This document shows positions 25,976 to 37,851 of a stretch of 64,000 nucleotides of DNA, piece by piece. A program made the translations under genes and the position numbers. The notes below the pieces were generated by a model. That model worked only from the letters and a program-made list of their open reading frames with translations. It had not been told where the DNA came from and made no database searches. Where the stretch lies: NCBI GenBank assembly GCA_905221605.1, contig CAJNDS010002528.1, positions 58,501 through 122,500 of the forward strand, written 5' to 3'. The DNA comes from Symbiodinium natans (lineage: Eukaryota > Sar > Dinophyceae > Suessiales > Symbiodiniaceae). The number at the start of each line of letters is the position of its first letter. The first letter of the stretch is position 1.

Positions 25976-28900
25976 TGACCCTAGGTCGAAGGCGAAGGCC
26001 TGCGAACGAGCTGAACAAGTGCACCGGCCGTGTCTTTCCCGAAAGCGTTGCGAAGGGTTCTTCCGTGCGGAGCCCTCTGACCCAACAACATAGAGTTAAG
26101 TACAGAGTGAAGTGCATAGAGTTCAGTACATAGAGTAAAGTGCATAGAGTCCCGTGGTCTCCCTACGGGTCAAGCTTCCGCCTGAAAAACTTTGGTGGCC
26201 TCGACCAGCATTCTGTCCGCTTTGCTTTGCCTGGGCTTGTTTCTGCTCCGACCGGAGCACCGACCGGGATGTCAACGCCAGCGTGAAAGAAAAACATGTG
26301 TGCAGTGCTTCCTTTAGGGAAATAGCTTTGGGAACATTCGTAACGGACTAGTGCTGGCAGTGAACGTAGATGTACTTGTACAAGTGTGTTTGCTGCCCGC
26401 GCGCAACGGCATAGCATGTTCTGACCGATGGCCCGCCCGCCTGGCAGCTGCTGGCTCATCGGGCAGATCTGCTACTTGGCACTAGTCCGTTCGACATTCA
26501 ATTTCAACTTGCCGCCGCCTCCCCACCATCCTGCCTCTGTCTTTCGTGCCGCCGATACCGTCCTCGCTGTGGCCTGCATCAGCCTCCGTAACGAATAGCA
26601 GTCATTTCTTCCGGTGCCTGATGTGATGGCTCCCTGCTCTCCTCATGACCACGATCACAAGATTTCGCTTTGATATCTTGCTTCTGCTACCGCGCTTCAA
26701 CATCATGCTGGTGTCTAGGTGGGAATAGGTGTGAGAGTGCAGGAGGCCACACTGTGAAGTGGAAGGGAATGCCCGCCCGGCAAGGTTTATCCAACGTTAG
26801 CTCAGCTCGTTGGCCAGAAGTTCGTCGAAAATTTCAGATTTGTCCAAGGCGGATTTCCAGGCAGATTCACAACGGCGGAGATTCCGTCGGTCATGTGGAG
26901 GTCATTATCGGACAAGCGGGAATGGGTATCCGAGTCAGGGCACCAGGGACAGCGCATGCACTAATCCTGAAGAAAGGCGGGAAGCTCTGTGTTGGAAAAA
27001 GGTACGAGCTATATATATATATATATATATATTCATGACCGGAAACGGACTCGTGCACAAGTGTGTTTCCCGCACGCAACGGCGCAAGTGTGCCCGCCTA
27101 ACTGCTACTGGCTCGTAGGTCGGAAGTGCCTATCTGTTCTAGTACCTTTTTCTTTTGAACTGACACTTCCTTCGGTCTTCCTTGCCGCTCGCTGTGGCCT
27201 GCATCGGCTTGGCAAGAAACATCTGTGTAAATCTTTCTTGCAAGGTACGGATGTGACGGCTCCTCTGCTCCCCATTTACATTGAAAAGCCCTTTCCTTGT
27301 CTGATGCGAACCGGCTAAAAAACGTTTGTTCACATGAGGCACGTATGTGATGATTTGCCATTGTTCTTGCTACCTGGTGCTTCCATCCAGCATTGTGCAC
27401 TGCTTCCTTCCGTCCCCGGTTCGTTTCTCTGACCGCTTTCAACGGACTACCGACCGGGGTTTTCCCATGTTAACGAGTCGAAAACACGGCGTGCTATGTT
27501 TTCTGGGTAAACTTAGGTGCGTTCGGAACGGGCTAGCACGGACAGGCCAGTGACAACGTTGAGGGTTCCAAGAATGAGCCGGGAGAGTTTGCACGAGAAA
27601 CTGTGTGGGTGGTTGGCGGTTAGGTCTTGCGGTTTGTGTTGGGAAAACTTGCCGTCTGATGAAGTACATGGCTGGCTCCGCAGTAGCCAATCAGGACCCC
27701 CAAGTCGCTAATTGAGCTTTCTACGAAGTACTGCCTCAAACCTAGCTAGTTTCTTATTCTGGGCCTTCAAGAATATGTGCAACTCAGGTGGTTTGCCACT
27801 ACATTGTGTTATCTGCTTGATTTGTTTTTAGTTGTCGGATTTCCCGCGCGACATTTCCTTTTGGGCTCCTCCCAGGTGCTGTGGGCAATTCCGCGCTCTT
27901 GGACTCAGGGCCGGGCAAGAGTGCGAGTGCCATGCGGCAAGACTGTTGCAAGTCAAAACAGGATTTGGGAGGTTTCAGGGTGCAAGAACAAAACAGCGAA
28001 ATCGTTCGAAGGCACGTATCACCCAGTCGGCGATGCAAAGGCACTGTTGGCCGAGAAGTTGACGGCTTTGCAATGCCTCGAAGCAAGCTGGAAGCATCTG
28101 ATCCGCATCCATGTGCGGCATCACAGGAGAGAAAAAGGCTCGCAGAGGAACCTAAGTGCCCTGACCGGTTTTGAGGTTGGCCATGAATTCAGCGGCTGAC
28201 AGGTGCCGAGCCCAAGCCATACAGGTGTTCTTGAAGCCAACCTTTCTTTAATGCGCATTAGCACGGGCCCCATCAACAGACCAGCGCAACTTACAAAACG
28301 TCGTAAAATTGGACCCTCGGCGTCGCAGGCTATCACCACAAGCAGGAAGCGCGAGACACCCGGTAGGAAGACTCAACCTCTGATTGTATTCACATCTTGA
28401 ACACGCGCGGTGCTTCGCCCAAGTGGGACACAACCCCATGCTGACCGAAATTGAGGAGCTGCACATCGAGGGGAGTATTAGTTTTGAAGTTACCCGAAGC
28501 ATCGTGCTCAGGGATTTTGGGAGGCCTTTTTGGTTTTTCGCGACGGTGGAAGTGGAAAGGTTATTCAGGAGGCAAGAAGGCAAGACGGAGCCGCTGGCTC
28601 CCTTCCCGAGGCGTGGCGCGAGACTCAACCTCACTTTCAGGCAGAGAGCTTTGGCGGAGATCTGTGCTATTTGCTGCCCTTCCCCGTCCGGGCTGGGGCG
28701 CAGTGCAGAAGGCGATCCTCGCTGGCCACCCAGGAGCAAACTCCCACTATAGGGACGTCGGGCCAGCCACTATTTGCGTGCACCAGCATGTGAGTTCGTA
28801 CTGCTTGGCCACATCAGGGTAAGCATGATGTGCTGGAATGACATCCGCTGTCACAACTCCGGCAATTTTCCAAAACGGGGGCGACATGTTCGATAAGGTA

Positions 28901-31690
28901 GAACATGCATGATTTGCGTCATTACGCCGCAGCATGTAAGCTAAGTCCATTCACCATGAACTTTTCGCAACCATAATCAGCTCAAAACGAACACGGCCGG
29001 CCTGCGCAGTGTGAGAGACCTGTTTGTGATTGAGAAAGCCACCGAAGATGCAGCGTTGTTTTTGAGCACAGCGTCCGTGAGTGTTAGTGTTAATGTACAT
29101 GCGCGCCGGCGCGTCGGCCTTTTGCATAATCAAGTTGAGCACATACACAATGACAATCATTCGTGAATTTGAACAAGGGTGCCTACACCACAGAGCATCA
29201 TTTCGCGTGCACCATGCGCAGTATTTCTTGCGCAAAGAGTATTTGAGGGCGCGCCACGGATCCGGTCGGCGACTGCAAAAATCATAACAACATCACAACA
29301 AACAGTGTTCATGCTGTCATGGCTGTCATCATCACGAGCACGTACATTGCTCTGGATACTGAAGCCATGCGGCTCAAGATCCCCCGTGAGAGATCCTTTC
29401 TGAGGCTGCAGCACTTCCATATGCTGATTTGTTGGTTCTGTTCCGATTGTTGCAGCTATGCGCTTGTGGCAGGTCGCGCAGTTTCCGTCGCAGCCTCATA
29501 ACTCGTTGGTGACAGTTTTCCGGACACATTTGATGGCTTGATCAGTTTGGTTCCTTTGAGCGCAGGCCCATGTGTTATGCCAACAACCAAAGTTCCCACG
29601 GTGGCTGCTGCTCCGAAACACTTGATTAAGCTGCTGGACGGAACATGCTAATCTATCTCTGTTGCTCGCTGCTTCAGCAAGAGACTGAGGACGAGGTTGT
29701 GCAAGCACTTCACGAAGGGTTACTGTCGCTACTTGGTACGTGCCCGAGGTTGTTTGAAGAGCATTCCGAGCATGTCTTAAGCACTGGTTCGTTTCAGAAG
29801 CGTTCAGGACAATTGCGCTTTCGCCCATCAGTTGGATGAGCTTGTGTATCGGCCAGATCTGACGAACCTTGCTTCGTATTGGCATGTACTTGCTAAATCG
29901 TTTCACTTTAGATTGTTGTGGTTGGGTTATCTGACCAGGAGAACGAAATGGACGGGCTCTCAGCCGGCCTTGGGTGAGAGCATGCTGGGATTTTATTCTT
30001 TGGGGCCTTTCTTGGCGGCGCTGTTTTGCCGGAAGAATGTTGTTGTTATTTACCATGTCCGCTGAAGGTGCACTCGGTTTTTGTCCGGTTCTTGCACTGT
30101 CGAGAACTGCAGCTTCGCGCACAGTGCGGCTGAACTGCGCCACGTGGATCAAGCCGGTCTGCCGGCTGTGGGGCAGCAGGAGCGTGCTTTTGCTTCATGC
30201 CGCAACAGAGTTTGTGCTTTGCAGAATCGGCGTCAGCTGTAGGTTGTTGCGGACCTTGGTTGTTTTTGTTGTTCAAACTTTGCTCTGGATGACGAGGGCG
30301 GCCGTTGGCCGCGTGCCATTGCTCAGCATTACCACGTACTTAGTACTTACACCAGTCGAAGGCCCATCTGCCAAACGAGGTTTGCGAGGTTTCTGAAAAA
30401 GGTTCTTCCGTCCGCGCATGTGATGTCGGCTGAGCCGCACCACCGCGAAAAAACAAAATATGGATTGAGATGTTCGCATTGTTTTTTGTAAAGTGGCAAA
30501 ATTGGGGACATGCCAAACCTTGCTTGTCGAAAGCATGGATCCGTAATTACTTTGAAAGCCAGCTCTCCGAAAGGCAGACGTTTACATGATATCTTCAGGC
30601 ATCGGATAGAAGAAGCTGGTGACAGCAGAGCATCGGCAGCATGCACCGACAGTAGATTCAAGCGGTGTGATTTGTATTGCGGCCCGCGATGTCAGCTCGG
30701 TGCAAGCGACAGCGACCCGTTGCGGTGGCAACAACAGCCTGACAACCTGGCCGCCGACAGGAACGGGGGTACAGCGCAGCGCGAGAACACACGGCCATAG
30801 GCAACAGCCAGCTTGCCCGTCACAACCCGCGCATCAAGCATACGCAAGCCGATGGGGATGCGACATCGTCCCTTGCCATGCTTTCGTGGTGAGGTGAGGC
30901 AGTGGCGTGAGCGGCTTGCCCACCACGGCCTTCCACGGTGTCTGCGCTTCTCCATGTGCCCTCATGAAGTGTCTGGGGAAGGCGAGGGCTTGAGGCTGAA
31001 GCGACCAAACAACGACGTTCGAGCGCCCCGCCACAGCGGCAAGCCGGTGTCCACAACCTCAATGCGGCGTCCGTGTGTGTGGGGGCAATGTCGATATATT
31101 CAGGACCCCCCTACTTGCCACTGGTGCGGCGATCTTGGCGTGTATCGAGTTCACGGCCGCAGCGACCGGGCGGCTACTGGTGCTACGATTGCCTTGGAGT
31201 GACGAAAAGATTTTGCTTTTCTTCATTGCAAATTCAAGGGGCCTTGAACTCACCGCAAGGGCACCCACCTTGGCTGCCGGTGCGGTTTGTTGAACGGACA
31301 GCAAACCCAGTCCGCTTACTGCCACTCGGAGTTTCGCCAAAGTACGCGCGGCTGATTGCAAAGCCAAAACAAGCCAAACAAAGTGAAAATCCAAACCGAA
31401 GTCGACCACGCGTGACTTACCTGGCCGCATGGAAACGACAGTTGGGATGGGTTGCATGGTCGTGGCCCTGCGCAATGCCCCACGCCCCTGGCGGGACACG
31501 GTTCGACGGCCTGGCAAAGGTGCTGCACGTGCGCTCGAGGCGCAAGAGAACGGGGCGGCACAACCGCACATTCCGGCGGCAGACGCTGCCTTCGCGACGG
31601 CGCTACAAGCGCATGCCGCAAAATGATGCAAAAGACAGCGCGGTCAATCCGCACCTCCTCGGCCACAGGTGTACCCAGGATGTCTAGAAC
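25976..31690. other. Gene-poor region with diverged unclassified repeats
   Basis: I see no gene that I can support. ORFs are short and overlap on both strands; the longest is a 218-residue - strand ORF (30152-29496) without known motifs. Repeats present are a CATAGAGT-rich array (26089-26152), an (AT)n run (27010-27032), and two or three diverged copies of a repeat. In the latter, 26250-26360 resembles 27440-27555 and 26375-26640 resembles 27050-27280. Confidence 0.5.
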
Positions 31691-31740
31691 AACGCATCCC
31701 CTAAATAACCCTAAAACCTCATTGGGTTAAGGGTTTGGGG
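31690..31740. repeat. Telomere-like remnant next to the - strand retroelement's 3' side
   Basis: CCCTAAATAACCCTAAAACC is followed by GGGTTAAGGGTTTGGGG, again CCCTAAA-like then TTTAGGG-like. It lies about 200 bases beyond the stop of the - strand non-LTR element. The element's 3' end is not marked by a poly-A run here. Confidence 0.5.
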
Positions 31741-31936
31741 CTGATGAACATGCCCAACAAAATGCGGCACGGCAGAGAGTCTGGCGCCCGACACCCGGTG
31801 ATGCAGGATGCGTCCACCCTACCATCAGAAGGCAGAGAGCAAGGCGGCCGTAGGGCGAACCCCCGACACCTGCAGGAGTCTCCGGCGTCCCGCAAGACCT
31901 CCAGCACCATGCTTGCCGATGGGCCGTAGCAGCATG

Positions 31937-32791
31937 CTACAAGCCATGCACAAGAAGCTGGAGGGAGCCTAGAGAAGCTTGACTGACCCAAGCGGAGGCC
32001 GAATGAAGGACGAGTTCACGCTGCGCCGTCCTGGGCCGAAGCCTCCGCCCGACGACGAAGTGCCGCACGGGCGTGATGGCTGCGGAGTAAGACCGACACT
32101 TCTTGAAGGAGCTCTGCATGTAGGATTCCGGCATCAGCGCCGGTCCGGGCTGCGACGGCACGGGACAGGAGCTGTAGGGTTTTGGAGGCAGCTGGCCCCC
32201 AAGCCCGGGGGACTCCACGACAAGTGGCACAAAACGAACCCCCTGCGAAGCGCAAGCGTGGGCTGTTTGGAGGTAAGCTCGCTTGGTCTCAGCGTACTGG
32301 GATGCAGACGCGAGGGCGTGCTGTCCCGCCTGCGCAAGGGACTCCTGCCGCTGCGGGGCCGTAACGGCCAGGTCAAGTGCAGCAGGGGCTCCAGACAAGG
32401 AGGGCAAAAATATGTCGGCGGGCCGGCGCCGGGACAATTGTGCTTCACCGGGTCGTTGCGGAAGAAGGAGGCCAGCTTTCTCGACTTCAGGCTGCAGGCC
32501 GGCGCGGTCTGCCCAGGAAGCAAGCAGATCACGCAGGGCGTTGTGTCTCTGAGTGCGCTCGCCACCCGCAGCGCGAATGCCTGCGTGCAATGCACACCGG
32601 TCCATGATGCCATCGCATTTTGGGCACCAGGCATCTCCTGGCGCATCAGGGACACCCAGGCGGCGCCGGAGCTCCATGACAAAGGCCGCACCTTCCATGC
32701 GAGTTTTGGCAACAGGAACAGCGGCAAGCCAAGCACGCGCGCCTTGTTCAGTTTCGGAGCGAAGGAGTGCCCGGGCAGTGACGGACGACAC
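31937..32791 (-). CDS. Non-LTR ORF, C-terminal part: REL endonuclease
   Basis: This 284-residue segment is severed from the RT part by the insertion. It contains a Cys/His cluster (CPKCDGIMDRCALH, about residues 56-69), the RHN block (RTQRHNALRDLL) and RRPADIFL...ALDLAVTAP (about residues 121-146). That matches the zinc-binding cluster, RHN and PD...D layout of R2-type endonucleases, though the final Cys of the cluster is not obvious. It would nick target DNA to prime reverse transcription. The apparent GTG start at 32791 is only the junction codon. Confidence 0.8.
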   Translation of the reverse strand: MSSVTARALLRSETEQGARAWLAAVPVAKTRMEGAAFVMELRRRLGVPDAPGDAWCPKCDGIMDRCALHAGIRAAGGERTQRHNALRDLLASWADRAGLQPEVEKAGLLLPQRPGEAQLSRRRPADIFLPSLSGAPAALDLAVTAPQRQESLAQAGQHALASASQYAETKRAYLQTAHACASQGVRFVPLVVESPGLGGQLPPKPYSSCPVPSQPGPALMPESYMQSSFKKCRSYSAAITPVRHFVVGRRLRPRTAQRELVLHSASAWVSQASLGSLQLLVHGL

Positions 32792-33253
32792 TACCTACTA
32801 CCTCAAGTAAAAACCGCTTTGTTCTAGGCCTGCGTAGCACGAGGGTCAGGTTGTCCCTGGGCGCCAGCGTGCGCAGCTGGGAAACTTGCTGGCCGCCCCT
32901 GGGCGCGTTGACGCGCAGCTGGGGGGCCTCGTCGTCGCTCCAAGCCATAGTGCCAAGCATCCGGTTCCTCCCTTGGGACAGTCTGGCCCTGCCTTCGCGG
33001 CATCCAGTCCCCCTTGGTGGAGACAGCCCGGCTCTGCTATTCGCGCCCTCCTTGTTCAGGTCCTGCGCCTCCCTTCATAGGTCGAGGCTGCCCTGTTCCC
33101 TTTTGCTGTCCATCGCCTACGCGCTCTCGCGCCAAACCCAGTTTTGGCAATCTGCAATAAGCAATGACCCTCCGGCGCCATCCGGGCTACCATCTGGCTC
33201 TGCCCTAAGGATTTCGGGTGTAGGTCCGCCTTTCCCTTTGCTAAGCACACCCC

Positions 33254-33960
33254 ATGACACCGGAGTCCCTTTCCGACTGCACGCCGCCCGCAAACGGCCC
33301 TAGAGGCCTCACCCCACCGGCGGGCCAGCCTGCCCCTTCCACGCCACCGTGGCTCTTGGGGCCAGGGAGCCCTTCCCCCCCTGCTTGCCCCGCCGTGGAT
33401 GCATGCCCTGTGTGCTTGTGTGACCTGCCGCCTGACGCGCGCGGACCGGAGGCGCAGTTTCGATGGCCGCGTTGCCAGCACGCGTTGCACCTGGGCTGCG
33501 CGGCGCACCTCGTTGCCAATGTCTTTGACTTGCGCTGCCCCGCCTGCCGAGCTGAGTGGCCACCTGACGCCGCTGCAGCATTCACGGTTGCTTGTCAGCG
33601 GGAAGGGGTGGCACCACCTCCGCCTGCCCCGGTCCGGGACACCACCAGCACGCAACACCGCCAGGCCACCGCCCCAGGACCTCCGCCCAACGTGCTGCCA
33701 TTCTGTTGCCCCCGCATTTACCTTGCTGACCCTGTGCATGCGTCATCCGACAGCGCGTGGGAAGAGCTCCCTGACCGCCACATGCACTGGGCCCCGGTTT
33801 ATCGGCGCGAGGCCAATGCCTGGGTTCCGGAGTGGGTGTGCTTGCGCTGCAACGCCACGATCGATGAGACCCACCCCATGCTCAACCAACTCCCCCAGCC
33901 GCCTGTGTGCGCCACACACGGCCCAAGGCGGCTCGCCATAGACTCCGCGAGGGATCGCGC
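33254..33960 (+). CDS. RING-H2 finger N-terminal part of the + strand non-LTR element
   Basis: A Pro-rich start precedes a RING-H2 cluster at about 33404-33549: CPVC, then CQHALHLGC, then CPAC, fitting C-x2-C ... C-x-H-x2-H-x2-C ... C-x2-C. A second Cys/His part follows (WVCLRCNATIDETHP, about 33833). RING-H2 domains usually recruit E2 ubiquitin-conjugating enzymes, but here it could also bind nucleic acid. The frame is left near 33950 for the RT frame. The ORF itself stays open to 35365 in a meaningless reading. Confidence 0.75.
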
Positions 33961-36845
33961 GGGTGGGTGTGTTGCCAAGGCTCCCCACCGCAGATTCTGG
34001 ACTGCCCCCGTGAACGCCTGCCGGCGCCCGCAGCGGAGGCCCCCGCGCCAGCGCAGCACAACCTCCAAGCACCATCCGCTGGGCACCCGCCCGCTGATGC
34101 GGCATGGTTCCAGCGCTGCCCGCCCCCACACAGTTCGAGCCCCGGCCCCACGCATAGCTGGCTTTTCGTCCCGCTGCTGCACGCAGCGGCAGGGCGCCTC
34201 CACCCTCAAGCGGCCCTTGCATGGGAGTCTGATTCTCGGTGGGGCGACCTCTGGACTCGCGCCCTCCGTCGCTTGCGTGAAGCTGGACCTGTTCCCCCGT
34301 TGTCGGTTGTGCACGCCCTCCACGTGCTCCAGCAGTTGTCGTCAGAGGAACGCCGTCCCGTGCCCCTTGAAGACGCCCAACTCCTCCTCGAGCTCACTGG
34401 AGCTGCCAATGCGCTGCCCCAACACACCATGGTGCACTTCGTTTGGGTTTGGCGCCTTGTCGTGCGGCCTGACGGCTATATCCCTGCCACGGTCCAGGAG
34501 GCGCTCTTGCACGTTTTCTTGGGGGAAGTCGCTGCGTCCGAGCTTGTGCGGGCCGTCGCTGCGTTTCCGCGTGCCGATGCCGTTGCTGGGGTGCCGCTGC
34601 CCACCGCCCGTCCCGTGCCGCCCCCTGTTTGCGAGCCTACCGAGCCCCCTGATCCAGCCCCCTCCACCAGTCCCAGCAGTTCCTCAAGTTCTTCGTCCTC
34701 CAGTTCCTCATCTGAGCGCACTGACCGTCCCCGCCCACAAGGCGGCTCCGACACACTGCAGGGCCCGCGCCTGCGGGCGGCTTTGGCTAGTCTTGACTCT
34801 TTCTCGGCCGAAGACGTCCTGCTGCAGCCCTGCCATGTGTTCCGCAGCCCGCCCCCCTTTTGTAAACCCCAGCTCCGCCGTGCACTTCACCTCGCACTCC
34901 GTGCCATCCGCGACGCCACAGGCACTGACCCCACCCCCGAGTTGCTGGCATCAGCTGAAGTTGCGCGAGCTTGGAAACTGTGGCTCCTCCTCCCACGCAT
35001 GCTCCTTTTCCGTCCTCCTGGGATTGCTCGTGTGCCCAAGCCTGACATCCTCGCTAGGTTCGCTGCGTTCTTTGCCGGTGACTGGGAACCTTTGCTCCGT
35101 GCTGCGCTCGCCCAAGGTGGCGAACCAACCGGGACTGCACCTGCATCTGCTGACCACATGCCCCATCGGCTGGAACGCGCCACTCGTCTTGCGCACCTCG
35201 GTGAGTTGTCCGCTGCCCGGCAGGCCCTCACTGCATTGCCCCTCGCACCACCAACCGATGCTACACTTGGCCAGCTCACTGATCCCACGCGGCGGCCACC
35301 TCAACCCTACCGCCCACTCCCAGGTGATCTCCTCGAAGCAGCCCCTGATGCACCAGTTGCCTTAAGCCCCACTGCCCTCCTCGCCAACCTGCGGCGGGCC
35401 CGCCGCGGAGCTGCCCCGGGGCCCAGCGGATACACGGCAGAAGTCCTCCGCCTAGTCCTCGATGATGATGATGCTTCACAGCTTTTTGTCGCTGTCGCCA
35501 CGCTCCTTGCCCGTGGCCAGGTCCCTGAGCCGGCTGTCGCTGGCCTAGCATTGGGACGCTTAGTTGCCATCACCAAACCTGGAGGTGGGACGCGCGGGCT
35601 GGTTGTTGGGGACGCACTGCGTCGCCTTGTCGCCAGGACCCTGGCGCAACAGTTTGCCGAGCACTTCGAGACTGCGTGCAACCCGCACCAATACGCCCTG
35701 TCCACTCGTGCAGGGGCGGAGGCGCTGGTGCACACCTTGCAGGCCCGCACGCAGGCCGACCCCAGCCTGACGGTATTGTCCGTCGACGCTGCGGCAGCGT
35801 ATGATGTTGTGAGCCGGGAGGCCATGCTCACGGCACTCCGCGATGAACCCTCCGTCCGGCCTGTCCTCCCCTTCGCTCGGCTGTGGTATGCCAGGGAATC
35901 GGCTTATGTCTGGGACGCCGGCGCCCGCTCTCACCGCATTACTCAGGCCGAGGGCGGTGAGCAAGGAGACCCGCTCATGCCGGCCATGTTCTCGCTCGCT
36001 TTGCAGCCCGCCCTCCGAGCGTTGCAGCCTGAGCTCCGTGCCGGCGAGCAGGCCTTAGCCTACCTTGACGACGTCTACATCCTTGCTTCCCCGGCAAGAG
36101 TTGTCGAGTTGTACCGGCGCCTGGAGCACCTCCTCTGGTACCACGCCCGCCTCAAACTAAATGCTGCCAAAACCAGGGTCTGGAATGCTGCTGGCACCTT
36201 GCCGCCGGGCGTGCTTGCTCTCGCCCCGGACTCTCCAGTTTGGGTTGGCGACCTCTCGCTCCCCCCGGCGCAGCGCGGTCTTGTCGCACTCGGTGTCCCA
36301 TTCGGTACCCGGGAGTTTGTCGATGCCCACTTGCATGATGTCCTGGCGCGACAGGCCGAGCTGCTGGACGCCCTCCCACAGCTCCAGGACTCCCAGGTTG
36401 CGTGGCTGCTGCTCTCTTGCTGTGCTGCGCCGCGCTCGCAGTATGCCATCCGGACCCTGCCGCTCGATGACACGCGAGGGTATGCAGCGAGCCATGACGC
36501 TGCAGTCCTCGGCTGCCTCCAGTCACTCTTGTATGCTGACGCCGGGACTGCCTTGCCGGAGACCGCGCAGGCCCGTGCGCAGCTTGCTTTGCGGCATGGT
36601 GGTTTGGGTCTGCGGAGTGCCGCCAGGCACGCGCCTGCGGCCTACTGGGCCTCCTGGGCCGACTCGCTGCGAGCCATTGCTCGGCGTGATGCCGCCCATG
36701 CTCATGAGCTCATTGCCGCGCTTGAAGCCGACTGGACGGCCCCCCCTGCCCTCGAAACCTTGCGCCTTGCCCGCTCATCCCTGCAGGCCATCGGGTTCGA
36801 GCCTCCTGACTGGGCCCAGCTGCTTCAGGGTGAAGCCCCGTCTCA
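33950..36845 (+). CDS. Reverse transcriptase of the + strand non-LTR element
   Basis: The frame is open from 33907 to 37311, but the coding part is about 33950-36845. A Ser-rich linker (34670-34710) separates a helical N-terminal region from RT. RT motifs are LVAITKPGGGTRGL, TVLSVDAAAAYD (A, about 35772), EGGEQGDPLMPAM (B, about 35947), YLDD at 36061-36072 (C) and LKLNAAKTRVWN (D). The thumb-like HGGLGLRSAARHAPAAYWAS matches the - strand element, so the two are related families but far from identical. Confidence 0.9.
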
Positions 36846-37835
36846 GCCCATGAGGACGGATCCCTCGACCTCACGCGTGGGTGGCAGCGCCCCGCTTCCC
36901 AGGCAGTCGATGACTTCGCTCACCGTGCCCATTTACGCGAAGCAGATTCGGCCTCCGCTGCCCTGCTGCTCTCGCAAGCCGGTCCGCATGCTGCGCGAGT
37001 TTTCGTTGCCCGCCCCACCTTGCCTGAGTTTTCCTTGGCATCGCCGATTTTTCGCGTGCTCCTCTTGCGCAGGCTCCGCCTCCCCCTGCCCCTCACGGCT
37101 GCCAGATGCCAATGCCAAGCAAGACAAGACCCTTTTGGCGATCACCGCGCTGCGTGTCCGCGCTCAGGCGTCCTGCGCGCACGTGCTGGCCCGCTGGAGC
37201 GAGCGGCCGCCCGGGTCTGCAGAGAAGCAGGGGCGACGGTTGCCCTCAATGTCCTCGTCCGAGATCTCAATCTCGACCCCGTCCGTCAGGATGACAGGCG
37301 CATTGAGGTGATCGCCAACGGCCTGCCTCTGTGGGGGGGTGCCCAGGTCGCGGTTGACACCACCCTGGTCTCCCCCCTCACCGCTGCTAGTGCCCCGCGC
37401 AGGGTCAGAGGCCAAACTGCTGGTGCAGCCCTCCAGGCAGCCAGGCGGGCCAAGGAGCGCACCTACCCAGAGTTCTGCCGTGCCCACCGCTGCAGGCTCG
37501 CCGTCATTGCGCTTGAAGTTGGAGGGCGCTGGAGCAATGAGGCCGCTAACTTCGTCCGCTTGCTTGCTCGCTGCCGGGCGCGGGCCGTCCCTGCCACCTG
37601 CTGCGTTGGTCGTCCCTCATCTCCTTCGCAGCTGCGCGGACTTTCGCCGCCAGTCTTCTGTCGCTCCCGCTCGGTGGCACTGCCAACGTTGATGGGGACC
37701 CCCCGCTCCTCAGCGAGGTCCTCGTCGACTCCGCCATCCCTCCCCCCATTGCCAGCCGCCTCCCGTGAAGGCTTGCGAGCCTTGCCGTTGCGCTGCACTG
37801 GGACCGCCTTGACCAGCAGAAAAAGGTGCGAGGGG
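36846..37835 (+). pseudogene. REL endonuclease of the + strand non-LTR element, in a shifted frame
   Basis: The protein continues in a third frame from about 36846 (WQRPASQAVDDFAHRAHL...). The cluster CQCQARQDPFGDHRAAC (about 37105-37155) is the C-x-C...H...C zinc site. RIEVIANGLPLWGGAQVAVDTTLV (about 37297-37370) and ARRAKERTYPEF (about 37440-37475) fit the catalytic core of an R2-like REL domain. The frame runs to 37868 by passing through the poly-A; the natural stop could not be fixed. Confidence 0.75.
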
Positions 37836-37850
37836 AAAAAAAAAAAAAAA
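37836..37850 (+). other. Poly-A tail of the + strand non-LTR element
   Basis: Fifteen As mark the 3' end of a target-primed retrotransposition product. They lie exactly where the host ORF is interrupted. Confidence 0.9.
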
Positions 37851-37851
37851 G

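Larger units (their letters stand above)
32792..37850 (+). mobile_element. Non-LTR retrotransposon with RING-H2, RT and REL endonuclease, + strand insert
   Basis: The boundaries come from the host element: the - strand frame stops making sense at 37852 and resumes at 32791. The insert ends in 15 As (37836-37850) and has a 5' leader of about 460 bases. Its ORF is spread over three frames, with changes near 33950 and 36845. No target duplication is seen; one extra G (37851) lies between the poly-A and host sequence. Confidence 0.88.

Noticed and set aside
29496-30152. 218-residue - strand ORF as a host gene
   Set aside because: Composition is plausible, but no domain, repeat, paralogue or splice evidence supports it.
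31059-31687. Overlapping 204-residue (+) and 190-residue (-) ORFs
   Set aside because: Both lack motifs and overlap each other in GC-rich sequence; neither can be preferred.
32787-32807. CTCAAG near the 5' end of the + strand non-LTR element as a spliced-leader relic
   Set aside because: Only about 9 of 21 positions match, far weaker than the LTR relics.
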